Part shown: positions 26,050 to 38,044 of the stretch, in pieces | Layout of the letters: every line of letters begins with the position of its first letter | Position numbering within the stretch: the stretch's first letter is position 1 | Source: Gorsachius magnificus | Lineage: Eukaryota > Chordata > Aves > Pelecaniformes > Ardeidae | Reading direction: 5' to 3' | NCBI GenBank assembly: GCA_034008185.1 | Contig: CM067086.1 | Location: 39,020,507-39,084,506 of the forward strand | Length of the DNA: 64,000 bases | Position numbers and translations under genes: made by a program | Notes under the pieces: generated by a model | Seen by the model: only the letters and a program-made list of their open reading frames with translations | The model's database searches: none | What the model was told of the DNA's origin: nothing

Positions 26050-28554
26050 CTGAGAAAAAAGAGAAATTATTTCTTGACCATTCTGGTAGTTAATTTAGAT
26101 GTAAGGCAGTTAATCACTAAATGCAGTACTCTCTGCATTACATTTCACTTTCATAGGAGCGTAAGCCTAAGATCATATCAATACCCATGGGTGCACGTGC
26201 GCGGACGCGTGCATCTGTATACCTTGGAATTTCTGGTTTGGTATTTGTTTTCTTACTAGCGCAGTACCTTTCGAGAGGGCAGACTCTCCAGAAGCAAGCA
26301 TTTCCTTGCAAAAAATTAAAGGAAATATTTCACTGGTATGAAAAACGTTTTGAGTAATTATTTTGTTTTTCAACTACTGAGGAAAAAATCCAAGGAAATG
26401 TAAACCTGTTTTAAATGAAATTTCAATCCAGCTTCTGTGATGGCTATGCTGCCTTCTCTTCCTTAATGTATTGTTCAAAATTCTTAATGCTACAGTGCAC
26501 TGGAATTCATGTTTGCAGGCATTTCTCTGTAACTATTCCATCTCTTTCCTAATCAGTATGCTGGATGACTGCATATTTAGTACATATTCCTTAGACTGAT
26601 TCCTTCCTCCCAGATGAATTGTTTAACATTTTTCTACATTAAACTGCATTTGCTACCTGGTAGTTCACTTACTTAAATGATCCAGAATCTTCTGTGTTTT
26701 GGTTTGGTTTTTACCTGTTTTATTTCTTTTAGAAAACAAAAAATGCATAAATAAATGTAATAAAAACAACAACAAATATTACAAAATCCAGTTTTTAAAA
26801 AGGTTTCCAACAGCTTCTGTTTATTATCCATTCTTTTCCTTAGGATAAGATCAGGATGCTGGTTTTCATTAGAAACTAAAATGAACACTTTGAATTCGAT
26901 CTGCCTGTAATAATTTCAAAGACAATTCTGAAATAATGCAGTCAGCTATAAATTAAGTGAGTGAATGTATATCTCTTGGTTTTGTAAGCACACATTTCCA
27001 GTCTGTAAATAAAGAGTAAGATCATCAAGGACCCATCTTTATGCAAATTATTTATAGCTTTAGAGCTTGCTTAGAAGAGCAATGTAGAGTTCTTTTCAAA
27101 ACATGCATCTGACCAGAACTTACAGTGCAATACCTCTATGGCCAAACAGTTACAGACATGACAAATCTAAGTCCTGCCCTATGCTGATCCCATATGAGGT
27201 ATATTTAAAACATGTTTTCACAGATATTTTTATTCTAGGGGAAAGCAACTTATACCGTGGTACCTATTATCTGATCAGGCTGAGATTCTATTAACCCAGC
27301 TAATGCACTGTCTGACTTTCATTCGCAGCAGTGCAAGTCTTGTTTCCACTGCCCTCTCAATTTGTAACAGTAAGGAAGCTTTCTTTTACTTAGAATTTAT
27401 TAAAGGGCAGAAATAGAGAAAATGTTCTCTGCAACAGTCGTCCAACAAATTAAGTAGTGAATTGCTTTATGGAATGTGTATAGCTCTACCAAGCAGTCCG
27501 AGACCTCTGCTGCCCTATTTTCAAATGGCCCTCCAAATTTGTGTTCACCTGATTGTGTTGCAGCTTTTTTCAAGGTGGGTGACATTCACTTCTGTGCACC
27601 AAAGGGGTTATTTGTCTTCTTAAGACTTAATACAAATATTACATGAACACTATTCTGGTCTTCCCCATGGCCCTAAAAAGCCTGGAGCGTGTTTTAACGA
27701 CCCAATTTCCTTCGTGCCTTTACAAAGATGTCTGGTTTTCTTTGAATCTTGTTGTTTTGATTTCTTATCACAAAGCCTTCCCTATGGACATGTTATCACT
27801 GGCAAGTGTTGCAGGATGGAGCAGGTTGTAATTTCTTACATTTATGCTCCCTGTTTTAATCAGAATGGCATTTATATAAAACCCTCCTGCTAGAATTTAT
27901 CCTGCCTTTCCAGATCTACAGGCTGAATCACCCTGAATGCGTGTGTGCTGCACATTCCCTTGCCTCCTGCACAGCCTTGCAGAAAGGTCACGCTACAAAT
28001 CCGTGCCTCCTTTGTGGTCAGTGCAACCAAGAAGGGACCCCACTGTGCACAGAAGCCCGGCCACACACCAGCCCTCCTTTATACAGCAGTCAAGCCGTTC
28101 GCAGGTCGCTGCTGCTCAGTTAGCTGCATCTTTCAGTCCCTGCTCGTTCACAGTGGTGTTACTGGATGCTCCTCTCTGACCACCACCAGACTTTTCTGAG
28201 ATGTTACCTACCAATCTATACTGCAGCTCCTGTTGCTTCAGTGTCTCAATATTTCCTGGCTTTATCCCCACACTTCTGTAAGACTGGAAAATAAAAGGGG
28301 AACAGTGTGGGCACAGGGAGAGAAATAATTGCGCTACACACAGAGGTCTCGGGCAGAACAAGGCAGGGGGCCAGGTGTCCGGCATTTTAAACCACCATCC
28401 ATCTCACTTCATCCTATTTCTCAGCACTGTTTGCAGCACAAATCACGTAGTTCTACAAAGGACACACAAGGATTAGAAAAACAGAGGGAAATATATGCCT
28501 CTGTGTGAATGGCATGGAGATTAGGAGCTGACTTGCGTCTGAAGGGACAGAGTT
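26050..28554. other. non-coding DNA
   Basis: No gene is recognised. The interval contains a CpG-bearing dyad at 26,192-26,213, a POU-type octamer ATGCAAAT at 27,041-27,048, and a GC-richer stretch near 27.94-28.39 kb where several mutually overlapping short frames occur without domain content. Confidence 0.55.
26192..26213. promoter_or_regulatory. CpG-bearing dyad with E-box and MluI-type core
   Basis: TGCACG (26,192-26,197) and its reverse complement CGTGCA (26,208-26,213) flank ten bases. The block includes the E-box CACGTG (26,194-26,199) and ACGCGT (26,205-26,210). It is an isolated CpG cluster in CpG-poor DNA. A protein-binding role is only a suggestion. Confidence 0.2.
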
Positions 28555-28630
28555 TCAGCTGGTATAAACTGGCCTGATTTTATTGACATCAGTGAAGTTA
28601 CATTATTTACACCAGCTTAGGATCTAGCTC
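28555..28630. repeat. ancient amniote palindromic interspersed repeat, copy 1
   Basis: AGCTGGTATAAA (28,557-28,568) and TTTACACCAGCT (28,606-28,617) are reverse complements with one mismatch, and the right arm is followed by TAGGATCT. I recognise this as a widespread reptile and bird repeat with a GGTGTAAAT...ATTTACACC layout. A second copy at 47,161-47,281 shares AGCTGGTATAAAC, TTTTATTGAC and ACACCAGCT with it. The class (inverted-repeat DNA element or SINE part) is uncertain. Confidence 0.5.
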
Positions 28631-29896
28631 AGAGGCTTCAACAACTGAACACTTCCAGCCAAATAAAAAGGAGGCTGCCAGGAGACTTGTTTATGGCTTA
28701 AAAATAATGAGCGAGATCCCACAAGGATGTAGGTAGCAATTTGTTAAGCTATGAGGGCAAGACCTAGGGGCAAATCTGGGGCTGAAAAGCATTTCCATCC
28801 AAAGACTGCTACCACACCAAATAAGCTACCTAGCAACACAAACAGACTCCCTGGTGCTAATGAATTTAAACATAGCATAGATACATTACCACCTATGGCT
28901 CCTTCTCTCCAAATCACCCAGATGAGCTCCAACTCAATAAAATGAAGACAACAAATGCTTCTGAACCTGAAGCTGCATCCAGTGTTCAGTGTTTTATAAT
29001 TTTTTACCCTGAAGTTCATTGCAAACTGTGCCTACTGACTCACTCGCACAGTTTCTTTCTCTCAGAATAGGTTCCTCTTGTCAGTCTTTTCACCTCGCTC
29101 CTGCTCTGCTCTGCATCGCCAGCTTTGACATGCAGTAGCATGTTGGTAAAAGGATAGAAAAAGGAGGAGACCTAACAAGAAACCACTTCTCTTTTGACCT
29201 GAGACTGTAAAACTTAGGGAGCATTCTGGCACTGTGTAAGGTTAATATTACAGCAAATAGCATATCACAGCAGCAAGCATAAAGCACTATCTTTCTTTCT
29301 GTCTGTGCACTGAGTGGGCTGAGAGTTTTTATTTCATACTTCATTTACACCTTGCTGAGTGATGCCATAGAAATGGCAGAAGTTTCTTCTCCTCCCACTT
29401 CTGCAGCAGCACAATACATCTAACAGCAGCAGCTCCCACACCGCTCGATGGAAGCTCAGGCCTGATGCCGATCACAGGTTCACATCTACTTTTCCTGCGT
29501 GACATTCTGAGATGCTAGAAAACATCTTTTATTTTCTTATTAAAACTTGTTGCAGAACTAACAGCTGACTGAAAAGCAACCAGAGAATTTTAATCACGTG
29601 AACTAAACACACTGAGGTTTTCCTCAAAAGCTCTTCATAAGGAAAAATGGAAGAGCAAATTAACATAAAATCTGTTTACGAAAATGCTAAAATGAAGCGG
29701 ACAAGCCTTTGGATGCAAGACAAAGAGTCTCAAGCAAACAGAAAGGGGTAAAGTTGCATATCCTTTGTTTATCAGCATTGTTTCACTGAAAATGTAGCAA
29801 AAAACCACATCTGAAAATCTAGAAACTTTCCAAAGGACTCAGAGAAAACTCATGCTAAACAAGGTCAGAGGACTGTTAAGAGCAGCCAGTGCCACT
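28631..29896. other. non-coding DNA
   Basis: No gene, RNA or further repeat is recognised. Short frames on both strands at 28,744-29,019 overlap each other and carry no motif. Confidence 0.55.
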
Positions 29897-30034
29897 TCAC
29901 AAAAAGTAAACATAGAGGACCCAAGTCCTGAGCAAGCCCAAGAGTCCTGCAAGATGCTCAAGGCCATCGCTTTGGTTGACAGTTTCAAAGGCAGCTGATA
30001 AATCAAACAGAGGTAAAGAAAGGACACTGCTCTT
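29897..30034 (-). pseudogene. L2-like LINE reverse-transcriptase relic
   Basis: The minus strand encodes, in one frame of 45 codons before a stop, a segment with DLSAAFETVNQS (30,004 down to about 29,969), preceded by KSSVL and followed by a leucine-rich LEHLAGLLGLL stretch. This matches the region around the conserved (L)DLSAAFDTVDH block of the reverse transcriptase of L2-type LINEs, where the first catalytic aspartate of the palm lies. The CR1 version normally reads more like DFSKAFDTV, so L2 or a relative is preferred. The later FADD and GVPQGS blocks are not seen nearby. It is a short, dead fragment. Confidence 0.5.
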
Positions 30035-30040
30035 AGGCCA

Positions 30041-33000
30041 AACTGCTCGTCAGCCTGAAACCTTCAGAAAGCAAGCAAGATGGCCCACGAGATTAGCAAT
30101 GAGCTCAAAACTCTTTTTGTTGGATATAATCAGTTTGAAACTGGTTGGTGTTGGTAGTGACTGAGTGCTACTTCTGCCGGCTCCAAGGAGTTCCAGATTT
30201 GCTCACAGTCCGGTTTGGCCATCAGCACAGATGCATTTCTCACAAGTTACCAGAGCAAACTTCTTTAATTAACACTCAACTAGCAGTTGCACTGAAGTGA
30301 CCAAGAGCTGAATCTGCATACTATTTTAATAACTCTTACTCCCATACCCTGCCTATGTGAAATATTTTTCAGCAAAACTTTTACACTACCATTCTACCTT
30401 GGCAGAGGGAGCACAACAGGACCACCATTTCAAACACACATGTCAGTGAACCTTGTCTGTTATGAGCAGGAGGGCTGACATATCAGTCTGTGTACATTAC
30501 AGTGAAATGGTGTTTGTAGAGATAAGTAGCAGCGATAGAAGCCCTGTGAACATTTGAGGGATTCTAAAAAAATGTGACTGTCATGAATAGAATGATAATA
30601 AAAATCTCAGTGTTTGCATGAGCGGCTTATTTATCCACATGAAAAGTAGTCCTAGGTAAAATTGTTGCGTTTTAGTTAGATGTATTTTTTCTTCAGACTT
30701 TTATTTATTCTAAATTCACCAAAAAAAAAGTGTTTTGAATTAAAAACCCTAACATTTCCTCAATTAAAAAAATGGCAGGAATTTTTACTAAAAACCTTTT
30801 TCTAACAATTCCTTAAGTTGGGAAATTCATCAAAACTACATTAAGTTCTGATCTCAACAAATAGTAATTTGAGGCAAAAAAAAAAAAACCAGCTGTTTGT
30901 CAAAATATTACCAGCTCAGTGTAGATATTAGCCACGTAAGTAAATTTTCTCGCCCTTTCAAATTATAGTTGAAGTGTATTTGCAAGCTAGTGCAAATGGG
31001 TGTATCTGATAAACAACAGAATGAAGAGGATACAGGGAGTTACCAGGCAAAGATGCTTCAGATTTAGGAGTCCTACATCCTAAAGGAGCCCTAAGTTCAG
31101 TTTCCAGAATGAAGCATTCTAAAGACTAATGATACCATCACATTCATATCACTATTTTTTTTTCAATATAACCATATCGTTTGTCTGTAGCATTCTTTCT
31201 TGCAGAGCATCAGGACCCACACACACGCAGCAATACCCTCACCCTCAGCATGCTGCAGGGGCAGCCATGTTTCTTTCATGTCCGCAGTGGGAGGGATCTT
31301 ACGGATCTCATCACCGTGGTCCAAAAAAGCCCAAGAGCTGCTTTGATATACACAACTTGAGTCTTTTGCCTGTAAAAGAACCCTGCTGCACTTTAAGCCA
31401 CATGCATGAAAACACCCTGAAACCTGAACTGCCTAAATCAAAGCCAGACAGCTGACAAATCTCACACAGAACCAGCAAAAGTGGATTGCACATTAGTGAA
31501 AATTTGAGAGGCTGATATGTCCACATCTGGATTAGTCCAGCTCTAAAGCCTAAAAAAAGCTATCAGAATTCCCAGGGCTGCAAACAGAAATCCTATCAAT
31601 ACATATCCCACAGTTTGGAAGCAGAAGATGCTATTCAGATAACAGGGTCTTTGCCTCCAGGACAATTAGGCTTTCCATGTCACTCACTCATTACCCCACC
31701 AAATCCCACCTGCAGTGGGAGCTGCAGGCTCTCATGTGAGCATGCAGAACGCCTGACAATTAAAGAATCAACTACCCTGTAAGAGTAAATGGCAACTGGT
31801 CATGTTCCCACTGCCATAACAGACTGGGAAAGGAATTGCACAGAAACTCAGCAGACAGAAGAACTCAAGGAGGCATCAGATGAGGAGGCTGGCAAGGACA
31901 GTAAACTTAGGTCACTAAGTAAATCAAAACGGAAAAACGTATTTCAAGGGGTAAAGGGAAGAATATCTATGGAGAACACCACAAAACATTCAAATGGTTA
32001 GCTGCTGTGAAAAATCACTGTTATATTCCTATGACTCTTCAGTCTTTATGGAAATACTGACCACAGCAAGCCTTTTGGCGTTTGACATTTTTATGCAAAA
32101 AGAGTGCACAAAAACCTTGGAAAATAGAGTCTTAAGCATCCTGAATTAGATGCACTGAATGTACAGTCCTGTAACTCTGTCAGATGCTAAGGGCACAGTC
32201 AAATGCAGTTGAATGGTCAGAAGTTTAGACTACTGAATTTACACAAAAATTGAAAGTGAGCATGCCAAAGTTTCTTTAACTTTCAAATCCTCCTGTAGCC
32301 ATTAGTTCTAAAGAACAACTTGACTTTTTGGACATTTTCAAACTACTGCAAAAGCATTTGGAAAGGTATTGTTTTATCTTCTTGATGTTCCGAGATCCAA
32401 AGCCTTCCAGAATTGTTCTCCTTTCTCCTTTCAACATGAGATCAATGGGAACATAGAGGATAGGTTTACCTTACAGCACACACTAATATTAACAGCCACC
32501 AATTAATTTATTAGGCAAGGTGGCTGGGAAGAACGTTGCAAAGTCACTTGAAGGGCTGATACGATTTGACAAATTAAGAGCAAATACCTTGTGCAAGAGG
32601 GATCAGCTGAATTAAAAGTTACCACAACATGTGAGCTTTGACATCAGTTCCAACATCTGGCCTTCTGATTTATTCCATTTGTAAACCCTTTTGGTCTTCC
32701 TATGTGTTTGTACCTTTTCCGCCATGAATGATCTTTATCCGATTCCAAATAAAATTAAAAGCAGAAGTAGGAAAACTCTGCTTAACTCCAACTCATTTGG
32801 GGAGCATGGGAAACACCCAGTTTTTATGTGTTCTCTCCTCAACTAAGCTCAGTGATTAAGGCAAGGAATACATTGTAAACAGACGAAAACACAAAGGTCC
32901 TTTTAGTAGCAGAGTGGAGAATGATACAAATGTGCTTCCTGTGCACTCAAAATCCATTGGTGTCATAGAAAAATAATGAACTGTATATGGAAAGGCTGAA

Positions 33001-36000
33001 ATGACATAACAATCTCTAAGAACTGCACAAACGTAGACACTCTGTGCTCTCGAAAAGCGTTGCTGTTTACAAATTCTCCCAGTAATTTCTGCTGTCTTGC
33101 ATTTGTGACATTCTCATATCCTTAATGTCTATGAGCATGCAAACAAAAGAAATAGATAGCACTGGAAACATCAATTATATAATTGCATGTACAGCTGACT
33201 TTAAAAAAAAAATAACAAACTTGACAGAAATAGGCATTTTCCCATGAAAATCTTCATTTTATTCCAAAGCCATTTTTATCATCAATAACAACAAAGTTTC
33301 AACAAGATGTTGCGAACAGCTAGTTTTGTCTTAGCTAATCATCACCTCTTCCCACACCCAGGAACAGCCAGCAATGGATGGGAAGGAACTCTGAAGTTAT
33401 GATGTTACCATCTGTGCCAGAAAAAATTGTTTGGGAATGTATTAACCAGAATTGCAATAGCTGTAAATGACTTGCAGGCTTATAGTTTCTCTGTAGTATT
33501 TCATAATTTTGAAATTAAAAGCAGGTACCTAAAGAAAAAAGATGTGCATACTGGCTGAATGGTACATGCATACATGTTGATAGTTCTTGCTTCTCTGGTC
33601 TTATTCATCCTGTTAATACGTTTGAAGTCAGAAAATACACAGAGTAACAATGCAATAAAACTAAGCATTATGACCTGCATTGTATTTACAAAAGAATAGC
33701 ATGTCGACAGTTTTTGCAAATCAATGACTTTCTGTTCTTACAAAGAAAAGTGTCTTTTTCCTATATAATGTGTCTTTTTATCTCAAAAGAGATACTCATT
33801 ACTTCCATGGCATAAATGACTTGAAAACACAACTAGATCCCTGGACTACAGTTTTGAGGTCACAGGCATAAAACATTTCTTCCATCTTCCTAACAGTAAT
33901 TTTCTGAAAGCTATTACTGAAATGAGAACAATTATATACAGTTTTAAAGCATTTGTGTTTAAGAAAATTTTAGAACTGCCTACCATAAAATTCAAGAATC
34001 CACATGTTGCCTCCAAATGCTGGGTTTAGCCTTTGGATCTTTGATTTAGCTGACAGATGTGCATAATCTCAAACCACTGGTTAGCTCCCTCGTAGCTAAA
34101 TAGCTCTTCAGATATGTGTGCCAAAACTATTCCAGCTGAGGGAGCAAATTCAGTTCATTAAATTTCCTCCAAATCTGGGTGTTTTAAGTGGCAGCTTAGT
34201 AAGGATAAAAACTCTGCCTCTAGTCCAACTTTACTCCTCTTGTTTGATCCAGAATTTGGTTCAGTTTTGTTCCAGGGGTCACCAATGTTACAAATGTTTG
34301 AGTTCAGGCTTACCACTCTGAGGGTTCTGTTTATAAGAATCTACAATAGAGTTTAGCCCATAATATTTACCTTTTCTTGTTGGAACAACTGTTAGGCTGG
34401 ATAAATAACAATTGTGAAGTAATACAATCAATGGAGTATAACAGAGTAAATGATGCAAAGCAACAGTTATATGGAAGAGCCACGTAGGGGGAGATGACAA
34501 GGTATTTTGTTCTATGACAATCAGATTATAATAACTCTGAAGATTGTAAAGGTTTATTTTGTTCCCTGCTCAGGTTCACATTTCAAAAACATAAACTCAC
34601 ATAGAAGACTGTTTGTGCATGAAAGCAAATTTTGTACATGATTATGCTCACATCAAAAAATAATTAACATCAAGCACTCCCCTTGTCAGATATTGAAGTG
34701 CTGCTTAAAATTATAAGTCAGAAACCCAGGAAAGGCTTCTTTTTTGTGGCAACGATTTTTTCATTATATCTAAGAAAACTAATGATTATAAATAAATAAA
34801 ATTTCATTTGTAACACAAAGGCTTGCTCTTCACTATTGAGGACTGAAGTAATATTAACAGCAGATTAAGCTCCTCAATAGGTGACTAGGCTTATGAGTAA
34901 ACTTCTTTTGGTTGTGGTTAAGACTTCCAGTGCTGGCATGTAACAAGCATGCTCCAACAGTGGTACAGATGGATGAAATTAAAGACTTCCAGTTCATCTG
35001 CTCCTTTGCCTCAGAGAGGGAAGATCCTTCCCAGCAGTAGGTGCAACCTTGCACCGTTTGCTCCTTGGGGCAGCAGCCCCAGCACAGGTTTTGGTTGAGG
35101 GCACCAGGAGGTGGCCTGGCCCCACTCCACTCTCTCCCCTTGCAGACGTAGCCTAGCTTCTCATGGCAAAGGCGTAAAGGCAAGCCAGGTGGCACACGGG
35201 GGAGCGATCTGGATGTGGGGCAAGATAGTTCTTTCCCTGCTGTTGCAAAGAAGGCTGAAGGCTGCTTGTGGTGAAGGCAGCTGGGGACTGGCTCTGATCC
35301 TACCACAACATCAAAAGAGATGCAGGGAGAGCCCCTCCTCCTGCAGGGGCCAAGGCAGCAGGGGTGTCTACGCTGGTGCACACACCCCAGATTAGGTGCC
35401 CAGTTCACTGGCATTGCCCAAGGGCACCCGAAATAAGCTTAAGGGGAACAAAAAGAGAATGAGAATCTGAACACATGGGATCTGCACAAAAAGCTGCCTT
35501 TTCATATAAACAACCTAACTTCAATTTGGCAGACAGGTACAGCTTCTTCACAGGCCTGATGGGGGTCTGATTATTGCTGATAGCCCCATCTCAGGGGCAG
35601 CAGAGAGCAGGCTTCTTGGCACCCCTGCAAAGCACCACCTGTCAGCTTTACCCCTCTCAGTGGCTCAGGGAAGATTCAAGGAATCATTTTGTCTCTGTCC
35701 CGCAAGTCAGGGCACAGATCTAGACTCAGCTTGAGTCTTTGGAATTTGTGACTGCTGAATTCAGGAAGTCTTGTTCCAGCAATTACAGATATTTGCTATC
35801 ATAAGGAAACAAAAATTCCTTTTCCAGCAGCAGTGTGGTTCTGATTAAGGTCTTCTCCTCAAAATCTTTCCTCACTTCCATATACTTTTTATCATGCACA
35901 TGCACTCATAAAATAAACCACATTCAAAAATCAGAATTTTGTAAAGCTCCAAAACAAATCCAGCCCTACTGAGTCTCCTCTACTCTGCTGCCAGTGCAAC

Positions 36001-36820
36001 AACTAACAGTCAGTCTCCTCATCAGTGGTGGACCCAGGGTAGAACAGACCTCCCTCTATAAGCAGAGCTTCAATATAAATGTTTATCATTTAAAGAGAGA
36101 AAATAAATTATTTTAAAATGTTTTTCACCAGCCAGTCTCAGTGTGTCATCCAGCTTGCATAAAAATGGATGTTTCTATACAATTACTTGTACTCTGGACC
36201 CAACCGCTTCATCTAATAATCGATGCCACCCACTCACACGCATTTGCGTAAGTTCTTTAGCCTCTTCTGCTAGTTAGACTGTAAAAATTACATGTGTGGA
36301 TATGTAGGAGTAGACATACACATATACATCTAGGACAAGAGTGTTTATTCAGAATAAATTGTTTGGCCCTAAAGGAAATGAATTAGCTGGGTGGATAATT
36401 CATAATTCAAATACCTCTAAACCCTGAGAAAAACAACTTCAGAGATAATACTTGTGAGTGAAATGCCATTTTTCAAGCATTATTTCTCAAAATTCATACA
36501 TCCTGCTTAACTAGAAAAGAACAAAATGTCTCGGCCATATTTCACTTAACCAGCTGAAAAGGCTCATACAATAAAAAGCAGTGGCTTTATTTTCCAGGCA
36601 GCTCCACAGACAACTACCTTAATCTCATTTTGGAAAGTCACAGCTTCTAAAAAAATCCAAGATCTGGAAATATGAGGGCACGGAAGGGGTTTTCATAATA
36701 ACAATCGCTTTTCCCTACGTTCATCCTTGATATGACTTCCATTTACCCCGGTATACTAACCCTTCGATGAGACATTTCTCCCTCTGAATTCAGGTACTGA
36801 AACATTACGTAAGCACTCAC
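30041..36820. other. non-coding DNA
   Basis: No gene is recognised. A GC-richer patch at 34.85-35.42 kb keeps a minus-strand frame open for 186 codons and an overlapping plus-strand frame for 94 codons. Neither has recognisable domains, and the Cys/Pro-rich, low-complexity look suggests composition rather than coding. An A13 run lies at 30,876-30,888. The remainder is AT-rich and featureless. Confidence 0.55.
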
Positions 36821-36879
36821 CCTGTTTCCAGAGCATGGGTAAACCGCTTGCTTGTAGACACAGTCCATTTAAAACAGAG
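36821..36879 (-). other. candidate 59-base exon next to CpG island, minus strand
   Basis: The minus strand shows an acceptor (CTTGGCACTTTCAG), a 59-base block open in two frames, and a strong donor (AACAGG/GTGAGT). In the first frame it reads LCFKWTVSTSKRFTHALETG. It lies 564 bases from a candidate first exon whose donor is at 37,438-37,443, and the two join in phase with no stop. No homology is recognised. It may equally be part of a non-coding transcript. Confidence 0.22.
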
Positions 36880-37117
36880 CTGAAAGTGCCAAGCGAAATT
36901 ACTGAATTCAGGTTCCACAAGTTGCACGTTCAAAGAACACAATTAGTCAACAACCACCATTAAGACAAATGCATAAAGCTACAGATTTTCATTTAGTTTT
37001 TGCCTATTGGTCTTACTTATCACTCTTACTGAATAGTTTGTAATGTAAAAGCAGCAAGTGTGCCAGGCGCTGTGTAAATACTGTGCAGATATATGGATTA
37101 GCAGCCAGCCTCTCCTC

Positions 37118-37153
37118 TGAACAGTATCTATACGCTGAACAGTATCTATACGC
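37118..37153. repeat. exact tandem duplication of an 18-bp unit
   Basis: TGAACAGTATCTATACGC is present twice in direct succession (37,118-37,135 and 37,136-37,153) with no mismatch, followed by a further TG. Perfect identity suggests a recent duplication. It lies on the shore of the CpG island, so its length may vary between individuals. Confidence 0.85.
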
Positions 37154-37443
37154 TGCAGCGGGCAAGGCAGACAAAAGGCAGAATCAATGCAAGAGCACGA
37201 GGTGAGGAAACGACGCTTGGATGCTAAATTCCCCTGTACAGGAATGCTACTTTAGGAATTGAACTCAGCACCTTCATCCCTAATGATGACTACCAAGCTG
37301 TTTTCACTGAGGATTTATCTCCAGGCATTCGTAGACCACGATATGGCAAAGCGCTCATTCAAAGACAAATCACAAGTTTGCTGTTGCGCCCGGGTGAATC
37401 ATCAGGCCTGATGAGGAGGCTGGTGAGAACTTAGTCCACTCAC

Positions 37444-37470
37444 TGCCATGCTCACTGACACAGTCATCCT
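37444..37470 (-). other. candidate first coding exon end, minus strand
   Basis: Reading the minus strand out of the CpG island, an in-frame TGA (inside the CRE) is followed by ATG (37,467-37,465), then a second ATG (37,449-37,447) with A at -3 and G at +4, then GCA and the donor GTGAGT (37,443-37,438). The predicted start is MTVSVSMA. The base before the donor is A rather than the preferred G. A coding start only a few bases from a CRE would be unusual unless transcription starts further into the island. Inference only. Confidence 0.18.
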
Positions 37471-37471
37471 C

Positions 37472-37479
37472 TGACGTCA
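37472..37479. promoter_or_regulatory. full cAMP-response element palindrome
   Basis: TGACGTCA is the exact palindromic site for CREB/ATF bZIP dimers. It sits at the left edge of the CpG island, a typical position for functional, CpG-containing CREs. It is the only full palindrome noticed in the window. Confidence 0.55.
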
Positions 37480-37786
37480 GTTTCGGCGCTTAGATTTTAG
37501 CGTGGTTGAAGTTAGACCTGTGCGATTGAAAGGTTTCGGGTTTTGCAGTTGTCCCAAGTGGGACCACGAGGGCGAAGTGAAGCTGACTGCATTCTGGAGG
37601 AGTGCTTTGCTACTAGGGGGCCAGAAGGAAAGGTGTACGCACCTGCAGCCCCTGCTGACGGGATTACCGCTTGCTCCTCCCGCTGGGAACGCGGTGACCG
37701 GGGCGGGGCGGCCGGCGGGGCGCTCGGCACGGCCGGGGGCGGGCGGGTCACAGAGCCAAAATGGGCGGGTTTGTTCCCCCGCATTC

Positions 37787-37808
37787 TCCCTCCCCCCCCC
37801 CCTCCCCC
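37787..37808 (-). other. C-run with G-quadruplex potential on minus strand
   Basis: On the plus strand three C runs (3, 11 and 5 C) are separated by single T bases. The minus strand therefore carries closely spaced G runs able to form a quadruplex. Such runs are common at CpG-island promoters and are also prone to length variation and to sequencing error. Confidence 0.5.
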
Positions 37809-37986
37809 TACAGCAGATACCTGTTGGCGCGGTCCATATTCTACCTCAGCTAAACAGTGGCAAAACATTATTCATCCAACAAAAGAAAACTGGTTTGGTG
37901 GTGGTTTTTTTTTTCAAATCTCTCTGCCGCTCCTCGGTGCCTGCATTTCGGAAGTGCGGGAGGGAGGGGTGCGGCGAGCCCTTCGC

Positions 37987-38013
37987 GGGGCGGGGGCCGG
38001 GGCCGGGGCGGGG
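37987..38013 (+). other. G-quadruplex motif
   Basis: Five runs of four or five G are separated by loops of one or two C (C, CC, CC, C), a canonical and very stable quadruplex pattern. Part of it reads GGGGCC twice followed by GGGG. It lies 14 bases from the CTCF-type motif. Confidence 0.6.
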
Positions 38014-38026
38014 TGCGAGGGGTGGC

Positions 38027-38044
38027 AGCGCCATCTCGTGGCCA
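38027..38044 (-). promoter_or_regulatory. strong CTCF-binding motif
   Basis: Read on the minus strand the site is TGGCCACGAGATGGCGCT. It matches the vertebrate CTCF core, using the well-known AGATGGCGC variant of AGGGGGCGC, with matching flanks on both sides (TGG and T). Its position inside the CpG island suggests a promoter-proximal loop anchor. Motif direction is minus, which sets the expected loop orientation. The core contains CpGs, so binding could be methylation-sensitive. Confidence 0.6.

Noticed and set aside
35105..35125. CACCAGGAGGTGGCC as a CTCF site
   Set aside because: Too many departures from the core at informative positions.
37052..37095. GTGCCAGGCGCTGTGTAAATAC segment resembling a MIR/L2-type tail, quoted here only in part
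   Set aside because: Too short and isolated to assign; no flanking repeat body or A-rich tail seen.
37993..38008. GGGGCC repeated twice plus GGGG, resembling the C9orf72 hexanucleotide repeat
   Set aside because: Only two and a half units inside a G-rich island; no C9orf72 coding sequence is recognisable, so the likeness is taken as chance.
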